A stretch of DNA of 64,000 nucleotides, taken from contig JAPTYO010000010.1 of NCBI GenBank assembly GCA_036873135.1, forward strand, positions 9,710,634 through 9,774,633, given 5' to 3'. Numbering within the stretch: the stretch's first letter is position 1; each line of letters opens with the position of its first letter. Of the stretch, positions 11,934 to 21,744 are shown one piece after another. The DNA comes from Clarkia xantiana subsp. parviflora (Eukaryota > Streptophyta > Magnoliopsida > Myrtales > Onagraceae). A program made the translations under genes and the position numbers. The notes under the pieces are model-generated. The model saw nothing but the letters and a program-made list of their open reading frames with translations, made no database searches and was not told where the DNA came from.

Positions 11934-12041
11934 ATGTCTTACTCCGGAAGATCAATGAATTTAGAAGACATTCCCCATTCGCTTCGAGATAAGACTATTT
12001 TAGTCACAGCCTCACAGGTGCCACTGGCTTTCTAGCAAAGG
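11934..12041 (+). other. FAR: FAR copy B exon 1 (frameshifted)
   Basis: 108 nt against 103 in copy C: one codon shorter near the start plus the 8-bp insertion. The reading begins [14 protein letters not shown] and fails at the Rossmann motif. Confidence 0.85.
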
Positions 12042-13384
12042 GTACTAATTTCTGTTTTTCTCCAAATTATATACATATATAGATATATATATATGAATTG
12101 TTCATCATATATGTTCATTTAATTAATCATTCTGAAATGTTATATTGTAGTTTTAGTGGAAAAGATACTTCGAGCTCAACCATATGTGAAGAAGCTCTAT
12201 CTTCTTATTAGAGCTCCAGATAGCAGTGCAGCTAAACAACGCTTAACAAAAGAGGTATGCAAATAAGCAGATTATTATTGTTAGTTAAATTACATGCGCA
12301 TTTCACGTAATATTTTGTCAATTATAATTTGTCTAGAAGATTATGATGATATTTATTCACTATGTATTTAATTCGATAGTCGAATTATTAGTGACTTTTT
12401 TTTTAGAAATGTATAATTTCTTGCAGTTGTATTTGGTGAAATAATAGAAATATAAGTGCAGCATGATATGAATTCCGAGCTTCGTAACTATGAATCAAAC
12501 TTGATGATAATATGATCAGATATTTGAATCCGAGCTATTTCGAGTTCCTGTGGGGAAATGGGTAGGAGCCGCAAGCTCTCCCAATATAGACAACGGAGTT
12601 GTAGTTGCAGTGGCCGGAGATGTTAGTGAAGACAACTTAGGAATCAAGGATAACAAGTTGAGAGCAAACATGTTGAATGAAATAGACATCATAATCAGCT
12701 CTGCTGCAACAACCAAGTTCGATGAGAGGTACGTACATATATCTATATGCGATAATATATTCTAATGTATAATAATAGTAAATATAATTATAACCCTATG
12801 ACTAATAAAATATAATATATTCTATAATATCTGCAATATTATGAATATATTTATCTGTAACATAAACACTCCACCGTGAGTGTATATGTAATACCCCATA
12901 TTTGAATACCACGCCGGTTAGAAATAAAAAATTGGAAGCCTTAATTAATAAGTCATAGGGATACTATTCAAATCCAACAGGAATTCCTCATTTTATAGGT
13001 TTAAGTGAGAACAACGGGTTTAGTGAGACTGTGTGGGTTAAGTGGGGACTGTCACCCGGGTTTGGGGGCGTGACAGTATAACTAACACACCGATGTGATT
13101 CTAACAATAGAGCACTATATATATGCAAATGACTGGGTACCTCATTTAATCACCAAGCCCAATATAAAATTTAACACGATATCAAAATCCGGTTTTAATT
13201 GATGGGTTTGAGTTTATGTCCCCATTAGAGGTGGATGCATAGTTTGTAATTGGGATATGATGGATAAGTGTCCAATTCGGGTTCGTATTTACGCTTCGGG
13301 CCTCGCAAACACGTCAAAAATTACATCTCGGCTCGGAAAACACCTCCCACGGTACCAAAACGGTCCGGAGGCGCATTTACGCGC

Positions 13385-13740
13385 GTCCGGACCGGACCTC
13401 CGGGTTGCAAAGCAACCCGGACGTCCGGATTGCCATGCAATCCGGACGTCCGGATTGCATTGCAATCCGGAGGTCCGGGTTGCAGCAACCCGGACCTCCG
13501 GGTTGCAGCAACCCGGACCTCCGGGTTGCAGCAACCCGGACCTCCGGGTTGCAGCAACCCGGACGTCCGGGTGGCAGCAACCCGGACCTCCGGGTTGCAG
13601 CAACCCGGACGTCCGGGTGGCAGCAACCCGGACCTCCGGGTTGCAGCAACCCGGACCTCCGGGTTGCAACAACCCGGACGTCCGGGTTGCGGCAATCCGG
13701 ACCTCCGGATTGCCCGCGATCCGGAGGTCCGGGTTGCGTG
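13385..13740 (+). repeat. 23-bp palindromic minisatellite in LTR U3
   Basis: Tandem 23-bp units (period measured at 13491, 13514, 13537) each contain the near-perfect palindrome ccgggttgc-a-gcaacccgg separated by acctc or acgtc. The array can fold into serial hairpins. The 3' LTR carries a shorter version (about 21880-22080). Because 23 is not a multiple of 3, the ORFs across it change reading phase and are not genes. Confidence 0.88.
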
Positions 13741-13940
13741 ACAATTCGGACCTCGCCGAATCGCCCAAATTCGACGAGGTCCGGATTGTCTTACGGGTAT
13801 CGCGCTATTACCGTGTCCGCGATCGCCGTTACGTGTAGAGAAGTCAAGTTCATGCATTACCAACATGGACAACGGTTCCCGCTTGTTTTCTTGGACCGTC
13901 GTCAAACCGCTATAAAACCGGGTCCGGTCTCAAGGAAGCC

Positions 13941-13950
13941 TATAAATAGG
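13941..13950 (+). promoter_or_regulatory. TATA box of gypsy 5' LTR
   Basis: tataaatagg lies about 200 bp downstream of the palindromic array and 436 bp before the gag ATG. The same box is at 22285 in the 3' LTR. Confidence 0.65.
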
Positions 13951-14326
13951 AGACCTTGGCCACCCATTTTCACTCACTCTCTCATTTGCCCAACTTTGGT
14001 ATTTTGAGCTCTGACTTCTCTCTAGAATTCTCTCTCTCTAGAAATTACCCTTTTGCCACTATAGTAACTTAGGCATCGGAGAGGGCTCCGCTAGCACCAC
14101 CCCCCCCTCTCCGTGCTAGCATTGGTCCTTTGCGCAGGATCCGACGCTCGAGACGCAGAATCACCGGGTCACAGCCTTGCCGGGTCACAACCTTGCCGGG
14201 TCACAACCTCACCGGGTCACAGCCTTGCCGGGTCACCACCTTGCCGGGTCACAACCTCCGTCAGAAGGGTCACACCCGCACAACCTCAGACGCGTCCTCG
14301 TGACCTCAGTCGTCCCGGACGCAACA

Positions 14327-14338
14327 TTGGCGCCGTCT
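14327..14338 (+). promoter_or_regulatory. Primer-binding site of the gypsy element
   Basis: ttggcgccgtct lies directly after the 5' LTR. TGGCGCCGT is complementary to the 3' end of plant tRNA-Asp including CCA. Confidence 0.75.
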
Positions 14339-14376
14339 GCACGATTCGAACAAAAAGCTATAGTACCACAGAAACA

Positions 14377-17300
14377 ATGGCAAGTGATCACAACCCTCCA
14401 GAGGAGGTCAAAAACCCAAGAAAAAGGCCCGGGCGCCCCAGGAAGTCACCGGCGAACAAAAGAGCAGGATGCCAAGCTCCAGCTGGGAGCCAGTCGGGAC
14501 CCTCCCACATCCCAAGAGCTACTTCCGTAGCTTCATCCATTCCAACCGACAATGTGCCCAACGCACAGCACAACGAGCCAAGAGACAAACACCACGCGCA
14601 TCCGCCTGGTTTCGAGCCAGAAACACATGGAGAGGAGTCTCAGACAGAAATGCCTCAGGGCGAGCAGAGAGCGGGGGCAAACCCGATGCCCACCATCACT
14701 CCAGCAATGATGGCTGCGCTGGAAGAATTACTCGCACTCCGCGAGTATCTCAAAAACCAAGGATACGAAGCTCAGCCACCTCCGACCAACCAACAGTATG
14801 CTGCGCCAGCAAGAGAGATGTCGCAAGACACTACTCACTATGGCAACCCTTTACAGGGCAGACACCAACATGCAAGATATGAACCTGCACGGTCATATAC
14901 TCCTTTCCAAGGAGCGCAACAATGGAGGAACGAAAGGCAGCCCCCATTCTACCACCCGCAGCAACCAATGAGAGACGATCCTTATCAGGCCACAAGTAGG
15001 GATCAGTCCGACATTTACCGAAACAATGATCAGCCAAAACCTTCAACAGGTTACGCCGAACCGGCAAAGGGATTCACCGCCGAGATGTTAGAGGAGCTGG
15101 TGGAGAAGAAAATGAGGGAGGCAAAAATGAAGGGTATGCACGCTCTTGAAGAAAGGGCGTCACATCCATTCGCTGAGCACTTGGTAAACAGTCACGTCCC
15201 AGACGCACTGTACCGAATTGGAGGAGATCCCTACCGGGGTAAAGGAGACCCAATTGAACACGTGCAAAAGCACGAGGCCTCTCTGCTAGGCAGAACAAAG
15301 AACCCGCATCACTTCGCAATGACGTTTTCACAAACTCTTGCCGGGACCGCAGCACACTGGTTCTTCTCACTGCCTTGCGGGAGCATTACTTCATGGGCGG
15401 ATCTAAAAGCCAAATTCATCAGGCGATACATGGGTGAACGTACACTGTTAAAAGGGGCAAACGCTCTGGACGACGTCCAACAGCAGAACGAAGAGTCCCT
15501 TGCCGACTACTACGTCCGCTTCAACCAGAACATTTCTGACATTCAGGGAAACCTGACCGAAGGAGAAATTGTTCGCGCTTTTATCCGAAACCTCGGCCGA
15601 AGAGGCACTGCCTTAGCGGAGAAAATGGCGAAACGCCCAGCAGAATCAATGGAAGAATTGGCCGCGAGAGTCAAGGAGTATATAGACCTTGAGAGATTCA
15701 GAAGCCAGAACAAGGCTAAAGTTGCTGCAGCTAAGGCGAAAGACAATCCAAAGCCACACCCAGGCAGCCAACAAGGAAAGCATTGGCAACCTCAGCCAAA
15801 AAGACCTTTCCAAGGGGATTTTCAGAGGCCTAAAGAAGTAAATCTCGCCGACTGCATCCCTCTGAACGCCCCGCTGTCGGTGATTTTGAAAGAAATGAAA
15901 AGCGCAAATATGTGGAAGGAGCCAAACAACTTTAGGAAAGGCCAGATGGGAAGCGACAAAGAAAAGTGGTGTGAAAACCACGAAGTTTTCGGCCACGAGA
16001 CCGATAGCTGCATCAGTCTACGCTTCCGTATTAACAACTTCATCCTCAAAGGCGAGTTAAAGCAATTTGTGGACCAAGGCAACAGCCCCTCAAGAAAGAC
16101 TCAGCCAGAGTCGTCAAAAAGGACAAGCAAGGGAAAAGAAAAAGTCCATGACAACCCTCCACCAGCCAAGCGAGGGGTGATCAATGTCATACATGGAGGG
16201 CCTGCCGCCGGAGGACACATATCCAATGCTCGGGACATTTATGCATCCCAAGCAGCAACACTGCCGAAGTACGGAAAGCGCAAGCAACCCGAACAAGAAG
16301 ACGCAGTCATCCAATTCTCCAGGGAAGACTTGAAGCATATCGTTTATCCCCACGACGATGCTCTAGTCATTACCATGGATATTGACGGGTACGATGTGAA
16401 GAGAATTCTTGTGGATAGGGGAAGTTCTGCTGACATTCTACACATCAAAGTCTTGGAGCAACTAGGAAAGTCTGTCAAGGACTTGTCCCCAGGAACCTTC
16501 TCATTAGTTAGCTTCGCAGGAGCAGCTACACAACCCTTGGGCACAATCACACTTCCGGTCATCCTTGGCCAGGGGTGGAAAGCATTGCATATCAACGTCA
16601 CTTTTGTCGTTGTAGAATCCCTTGGAGCCTACAACGGAATCTTGGGACGAACAACGATCAATCCTTATGTAATCGTGCCCTCCACCGTCCACCAAAAGAT
16701 GAAGTTCCCGACAGAGCATGGGATTGGAGAAGTGCTGGGTGATCAGATAACCGCAAGGCGTTGTTACGTCAATGCCTTGAGAGCAAAGAACCAGTACCAT
16801 GTGGCCATGGTAAATTCCTTCAAAAGGCAGAAGGTAGTTGATGAAAGAAAGAAGCAACCAGTGGAACAAGCCATCACAATCTGGAAACCGCAAGAAAACA
16901 TCCAGTTATCACCATGGCAACAGATTTGGCTCGTTCAGCAGGGGGAAGACGAGCCAATCTCAGAATACTTCACCAAGTTCGCCTCCAACGCTTCAAACGC
17001 AAGAGCAACCAAAAAAGATGTGATAAGCGTGTTCTATGAAAATATAAACGCCAGATCTTTCCTTCTCTTTGGACGAACTCATGGATGGCGAACAACAAAG
17101 ACCATGGCGGATCTAAAAGAAAAGCTTGAGACAGCAATCTCTTGCGAGCAAGAACTGAGGAGGGGTACACCCCTCAGTTGGGACAAAGGTGTTCGAGCAG
17201 AAACGAACAACCAGGAAGACGCAAGCTTTGGTATCAACAACATCTTCACACCGCTAAACACGGTGGCAGAAGACATTTACGTCAACCTGCTAGAGAACAA

Positions 17301-17499
17301 GCTCCCAAGTCCGCTTGCCTCGGAGACAGCCTTCTTGGGCAACGACATCAAAGAATGGTGCAAGTACCATAAAACTTGGGGGCACAACACAAACATGTGT
17401 CCACCATTAAACTGGGAAATCAAAGAGTGCATCAGGCTAGGTGTACTAAGGCGATTTGGTGCAACCAACTACGCGACATCATCATCAAACCAGCCATGA
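14377..17499 (+). CDS. Retrotransposon gag-protease polyprotein with a second gag-like module
   Basis: The start ATG at 14377 is the first in frame after the PBS; the frame itself is open back into the LTR from 14113. The protein has 1040 residues. Residues 1-200 are low-complexity (basic KNPRKRPGRPRKSP near 10-25, then Q/P-rich). About 264-441 is a retrotransposon gag capsid domain (AAHWFFSLP, SWADLKAKFIRRY, ESLADYYVRF). About 530-545 is a zinc-knuckle-like WCENHEVFGHETDSC. About 665-800 is an aspartic protease domain around VDRGSSADIL (Asp680) with ILGRTTINPY downstream; the usual DTG/DSG triplet is DRG here. About 846-960 is a second gag-like segment (EPISEYFTKFASNA, TMADLKEKLETAISCEQEL) followed at 994-1008 by a second knuckle-like WCKYHKTWGHNTNMC. 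It ends before any RT. The duplicated gag-knuckle layout is unusual. Confidence 0.85.
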   Translation: MASDHNPPEEVKNPRKRPGRPRKSPANKRAGCQAPAGSQSGPSHIPRATSVASSIPTDNVPNAQHNEPRDKHHAHPPGFEPETHGEESQTEMPQGEQRAGANPMPTITPAMMAALEELLALREYLKNQGYEAQPPPTNQQYAAPAREMSQDTTHYGNPLQGRHQHARYEPARSYTPFQGAQQWRNERQPPFYHPQQPMRDDPYQATSRDQSDIYRNNDQPKPSTGYAEPAKGFTAEMLEELVEKKMREAKMKGMHALEERASHPFAEHLVNSHVPDALYRIGGDPYRGKGDPIEHVQKHEASLLGRTKNPHHFAMTFSQTLAGTAAHWFFSLPCGSITSWADLKAKFIRRYMGERTLLKGANALDDVQQQNEESLADYYVRFNQNISDIQGNLTEGEIVRAFIRNLGRRGTALAEKMAKRPAESMEELAARVKEYIDLERFRSQNKAKVAAAKAKDNPKPHPGSQQGKHWQPQPKRPFQGDFQRPKEVNLADCIPLNAPLSVILKEMKSANMWKEPNNFRKGQMGSDKEKWCENHEVFGHETDSCISLRFRINNFILKGELKQFVDQGNSPSRKTQPESSKRTSKGKEKVHDNPPPAKRGVINVIHGGPAAGGHISNARDIYASQAATLPKYGKRKQPEQEDAVIQFSREDLKHIVYPHDDALVITMDIDGYDVKRILVDRGSSADILHIKVLEQLGKSVKDLSPGTFSLVSFAGAATQPLGTITLPVILGQGWKALHINVTFVVVESLGAYNGILGRTTINPYVIVPSTVHQKMKFPTEHGIGEVLGDQITARRCYVNALRAKNQYHVAMVNSFKRQKVVDERKKQPVEQAITIWKPQENIQLSPWQQIWLVQQGEDEPISEYFTKFASNASNARATKKDVISVFYENINARSFLLFGRTHGWRTTKTMADLKEKLETAISCEQELRRGTPLSWDKGVRAETNNQEDASFGINNIFTPLNTVAEDIYVNLLENKLPSPLASETAFLGNDIKEWCKYHKTWGHNTNMCPPLNWEIKECIRLGVLRRFGATNYATSSSNQP

Positions 17500-18130
17500 C
17501 GAAATGGGAGAAACAACTCTTTTCTAGATTACTTTGCGCATTCCTACTACCTCTAGTATAATCAATGTAAATACACGAAAGTATCTAATAAAGTCAATCT
17601 ACGTTTGTAGGTACATACTTATCTCTTGCACGCTGTCTTTTGGATTAAACGCGAAGCAACAAAACTACGCGCATATTATCTACTTCAATAATCCAAGAAA
17701 CTATGCCATGTGCAAGCAAAATCTATTACGCGTTGTGACAACGCTTATCAACAACAACCTATTCATATTAACGACTACATCAAGACGTCATCATGGAATC
17801 AAAAACAGGGAAGTTTCCTACACAAACAAGGAATCCTCGTATCAAATTCCTTTACTTCATTTATTATATACATGACTAAAAAGAAAATTTCATGATACTT
17901 TGGCGAACTTATAAAAATCGCGTCTATCTAACAAAAGCAACTCTACTCGTAGGTACATATTACACTACGATTATTACTCAGGAATGATGCCAAGTAGTAA
18001 CCTATGCACAAAAATCTACTCCAACAATACAAGCTAAGCATTGTGTGCAAGGAGGGGTTTATGGTGCCGACAACACAAAGCCATCAAGCTATGTGTACAA
18101 CCAACTTATGCACCGCAATAACAACTTGCG
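17500..18130 (+). other. Non-coding interior of gypsy element after gag
   Basis: Between the gag stop and the first tandem array no RT or integrase motif is found in any frame; short open stretches have no recognisable domain. Confidence 0.6.
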
Positions 18131-18352
18131 GACCTATTATTAAAACGACGACTATTCAGGACGTCAACTACAAGCAATGTCTCGGATTAACACCAAGACC
18201 TATTATTAAAACGACGACTATTCAAGGCGTCAACTACAAGCAATGTCTCGGATTAACACCAAGACCTATTATTAAAACGACGACTATTCAAGGCGTCAAC
18301 TACATGCAATATCTTGGAATAACGCCAAGGCCTATTATCAAAATAACATGTT
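18131..18352 (+). repeat. 66-bp tandem repeat array 1 (gypsy interior)
   Basis: Units begin gacctattattaaaacgacg at 18131, 18197 and 18263, with a fourth diverged unit from 18329. The period is 66 bp. Confidence 0.88.
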
Positions 18353-18433
18353 AAGGGGCAAATCCTCATGTTCATAAGCCATTCCCTGGATCCAGAACAG
18401 GATGGGCATACTGGGCTGATCACCCTTTAAGCT

Positions 18434-18990
18434 ATGGGCGTCCTCTGTTTAGACGGCACTCCGGACTCCAAGGGTTCATTCTTTGAAATGGGTATCCTCT
18501 GTTTAGACGACACTCCGGACTCCAAGGGTTCATTCTTCGAAATGGGCGTCATCTGTTTAGACGGCACTCCGGACTCCAAGGGTTCATTCTTCGAAATGGG
18601 CGTCCTCTGTTTAGACGGCACTCCGGACTCCAAGGGTTCATTCTTCGAAATGGGCGTCCTCTGTTTAGACGGCATTCCGGACTCCAAGGGTTCATTCTTT
18701 GAAATGGGTGTCCTCTGTTTAGACGGCACTCCGGACTCCAAGGGTTCATTCTTTGAAATGGGCGTCCTCTGTTTAGACGGCACTCCGGACTCCAAGGGTT
18801 CATTCTTCGAAATGGGCGTCCTCTGTTTAGACGGCACTCCGGACTCCAAGGGTTCATTCTTCGAAATGGGCGTCCTCTGTTTAGACGGCACTCCGGACTC
18901 CAAGGGTTCATTCTTTGAAATGGGTGTCCTCTGCCAAGACGACACTCCGGACTCCAAGGGTTCATTCTTCAGTGTCCTCTATCTAGACGA
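18434..18990 (+). repeat. 54-bp tandem repeat array 2 (gypsy interior)
   Basis: Ten units of 54 bp start at 18434, 18488, 18542 and so on to 18920, plus a partial unit. Each contains ctctgtttagacggcact and ccaagggttcattctt. The + frame reads as an 18-residue repeat (MGVLCLDGTPDSKGSFFE). Two frames on the minus strand also stay open, so coding potential is not demonstrated. Confidence 0.9.
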
Positions 18991-20330
18991 CACTACGGAT
19001 TCCTGGCCAGAATTCGATTTATACGGCAAAAGTCCTCTGGCAAAGACGACAATTCCGTACTATAGGTTTTCAAACCGTGTTGCATGGTTCCTGGACGCAG
19101 AAAGCATGCATCACAATTCATACTCTCAAAAAAGTGTTACATGGTCCCTGGACGCAGGAATCATGTATCACAAATATTTTTTCAAACATTTTACCAAAAA
19201 TTTTGCCAAAAATTTTATCAAAAATTTTATGTATCAAATGTTTCATCAACATGGTCTTTTGGATGTATCACATTCAATGCCAAAATATCTTCTCAAATAT
19301 TTTATCAACAAGCCTTTTAAGTTTCACAAAATGCTTCTTCAAAAACTTAAATGTTTTTATGTATGCTTCCCCAACGCGGGTTGATACACGCTGTCAGGTG
19401 CGTACCCTGTATAAAACTCATAAAACTTACAAGTCGAGTCTTGTACAACGTCGCCTTAGAGTGGAACTAAGAGACGGTATAAACTAGTATCTTGCTTTGC
19501 CAAGATAACATCTCTCAAATGATGTTTTTATGTATGCTTCCCCAACGCGGGTTGATACACACTGTCAGGAAAGAAGGATAATATGCATAATGCATCAGGC
19601 AGACAATCAGGGGAACATCTCAACTTATTAATCAGGAAGTGAGGAAGCCGGGGGGCAAACAGACTCAGAGATGAGTTCAACATATCCAAAAAATGGCACA
19701 AATGGAAAATGCCATCATCTCTAACAAGACTCGGCGGGACAAGCAGAAGTTGCCACCGTCTTCTCCAAACAAAATCTATAATGTGCAAGTCACAACATCC
19801 TATGCTCTACCCATCCTGCCATGCCTTGTAGTCTAGCCAAGAGGGGCGACCACAGCACTTAACAATGTCCAGGTGACGAAATGTCATGCAAGCAAAAGCA
19901 TGAACAAAGAATTATCAACAAACACTTACCCCAGTAGGAGTAACGCTCCTCCTTGGGCCGGTCCCTCGACCGGGGGGCAGAAGACGGCACTTCACAACCC
20001 TCAGCTCTATTTCTCTTATCACAAGAAAGAGTTAACACGGTCATGCTCAGCATAAAGAACCAAGAATCGCTCGAGGAACACGCCCCTGCGTCGGATCTTT
20101 CGAGAATTGTGCTAAGTACAAAAACTGCAGCTGGCAATAACGGGGAAAATCAACAAGACCTAATATCTTGGAAAGTGCTATCAACAATACAGTCAGTGCG
20201 CAAGCGCACACCAACACTTATTCAAGCACTTACGCGACAGGCGCTCCATGTGAGAACAACCACAAGCGTACAAGACTTATTAAATCTCCATGCAGCAAAT
20301 AACAAATATCGCACAAGGGGGGCAACCTCT
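18991..20330 (+). other. Gypsy interior between arrays
   Basis: No gene supported. A short direct repeat, tatgcttccccaacgcgggt, lies near 19362 and 19533, followed each time by ttgatacac(g/a)ctgtcagg. Open readings enter the 66-bp array but show no domain. Confidence 0.55.
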
Positions 20331-20334
20331 TCAA

Positions 20335-21225
20335 CATACATGTCGGCAAGGTTGCACGTCGACAAGAAGAAAATATTTTCTAAGTATTGCCATGTACGTA
20401 CATACATGTCGGCAAGGTTGCACGTCGACAAGAAGAAAATATTTTCTAAGTATTGCCATGTACGTACATACATGTCGGCGAGGGTGCACGTCGACGAGAA
20501 GAAAATATTTTCTAAGTGTTTCCATGTACGTACATACATGTCGACGAGGGTGCACGTCGACAAGAAGAAAATACTTTCTAAGTATTGCCATGTACGTACA
20601 TACATGTCGACGAGGGTGCACGTCGACGAGAAGAAAATATTTTCTAAGTGTTTCCATGTACGTACATACATGTCGACGAGGGTGCACGTCGACGAGAAGA
20701 AAATATTTTCTAAGTGTTTCCATGTACGTACATACATGTCGACGAGGGTGCACGTCGACGAGAAGAAAATATTTTCTAAGTGTTTCCATGTACGTACATA
20801 CATGTCGACAAGGTTGCATGTCAACGAAGAAAAAATATTTTCTAAGTATTTCCATGTACATACATACATGTCGACAAGGTTGCATGTCGACGAGAAGAAA
20901 ATATTTTCTAAGTGTTTCCATGTACGTACATACATGTCGACGAGGGTGCACGTCGACGAGAAGAAAATATTTTCTAAGTGTTTCCATGTACGTACATACA
21001 TGTCGACGAGGGTGCACGTCGACGAGAGGAAAATATTTTCTAAGTGTTTCCATGTACGTACATACATGTCGACAAGGTTGCATGTCGACGAAGAAAAAAT
21101 ATTTTTCTAAGTATTCCCATGTACGTACGTGCACGTCAACGAGGGGGCATGTCAACAAGGGGAGAATATTTTCTAAGTATTTTCACATACGCACATGCAC
21201 GTCAACAAAGATGTATTGCATACAA
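20335..21225 (+). repeat. 66-bp tandem repeat array 3 (gypsy interior)
   Basis: Units of 66 bp begin catacatgtcgg at 20335, 20401, 20467 and so on: about twelve good copies to about 21120, then two diverged copies. Each contains gcacgtcgac, gaaaatattttctaag and ccatgtacgtacata. The tacgtacatacatgt part is self-complementary. Because the period is a multiple of three, several frames on both strands stay open. Confidence 0.9.
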
Positions 21226-21226
21226 C

Positions 21227-21744
21227 GAGTAGCTATGCCCCCTAAGCATACCAACGACGCACATCGTCAAAGCTCATACGACGACATCTATGTATCAACG
21301 TCAACGCGCGCATCAACATCATCACACGTGTCAAGCCAATTATCATGTGCGTATATTGCAATCACATAATCCAAGATTCGGTAATCACTTAGTCATTTTA
21401 GAAACATACGATTTCTATTTTCTTGTACTACATAATTACGATCTTGCCACGTCCTTTATTCATGCATACATGTTGATAGACACATTCTTGCATAAGTGCA
21501 TTACTATTTGCTCATGTCCCCGACAGTAATCATATTCGCACATATACATTTCCTATTGCACTAACCATGATAACAGGAAATAGAACCATTCGGCCGGAAA
21601 GTCAAGCGACGGACGAAATCAAGATTCCTACGTCCGACCGACGATTAAAATCGAAAGGTTAGCGTCAAACTCAAATTGGACAAATATCCTAACTTAAAAT
21701 AGAGTCAAGAAAGGTTCTAAACCGTTACTTGACTCGGGGGCAAG
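21227..21744 (+). other. Gypsy 3' untranslated interior and polypurine tract
   Basis: No coding signal. The stretch ends in gactcgggggcaag directly before the 3' LTR, the polypurine tract for plus-strand priming. Confidence 0.65.

Larger units (their letters stand above)
13258..14326 (+). repeat. Gypsy 5' LTR
   Basis: 1069 bp with TG...CA ends. It carries a palindromic 23-bp minisatellite in U3 (13385-13740) and a TATA box at 13941. Near its 3' end ccgggtcacaaccttg-like units are repeated (14163-14265). It pairs with 21745-22670. Confidence 0.93.

Noticed and set aside
12516..12716. Minus-strand ORF identical at 38452-38652
   Set aside because: It is antisense to FAR exon 3; its conservation is explained by the coding exon.
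13257..14007. Several overlapping ORFs of 150-200 aa on both strands
   Set aside because: They arise from the 23-bp palindromic LTR array, read open in nearly all frames on both strands and recur in the 3' LTR at 21729-22351.
15074..15370. Minus-strand ORFs inside the gag gene (also 15543-16893)
   Set aside because: They are shadows of the intact + strand gag-protease frame.
18434..18990. CRISPR or satellite array
   Set aside because: Units are contiguous with no spacers and are confined to one LTR element.
18427..21369. Long ORFs (up to 385 aa) with repeated peptides
   Set aside because: They lie over 54- and 66-bp tandem arrays and are open in several frames of both strands; no domain or independent coding signal.
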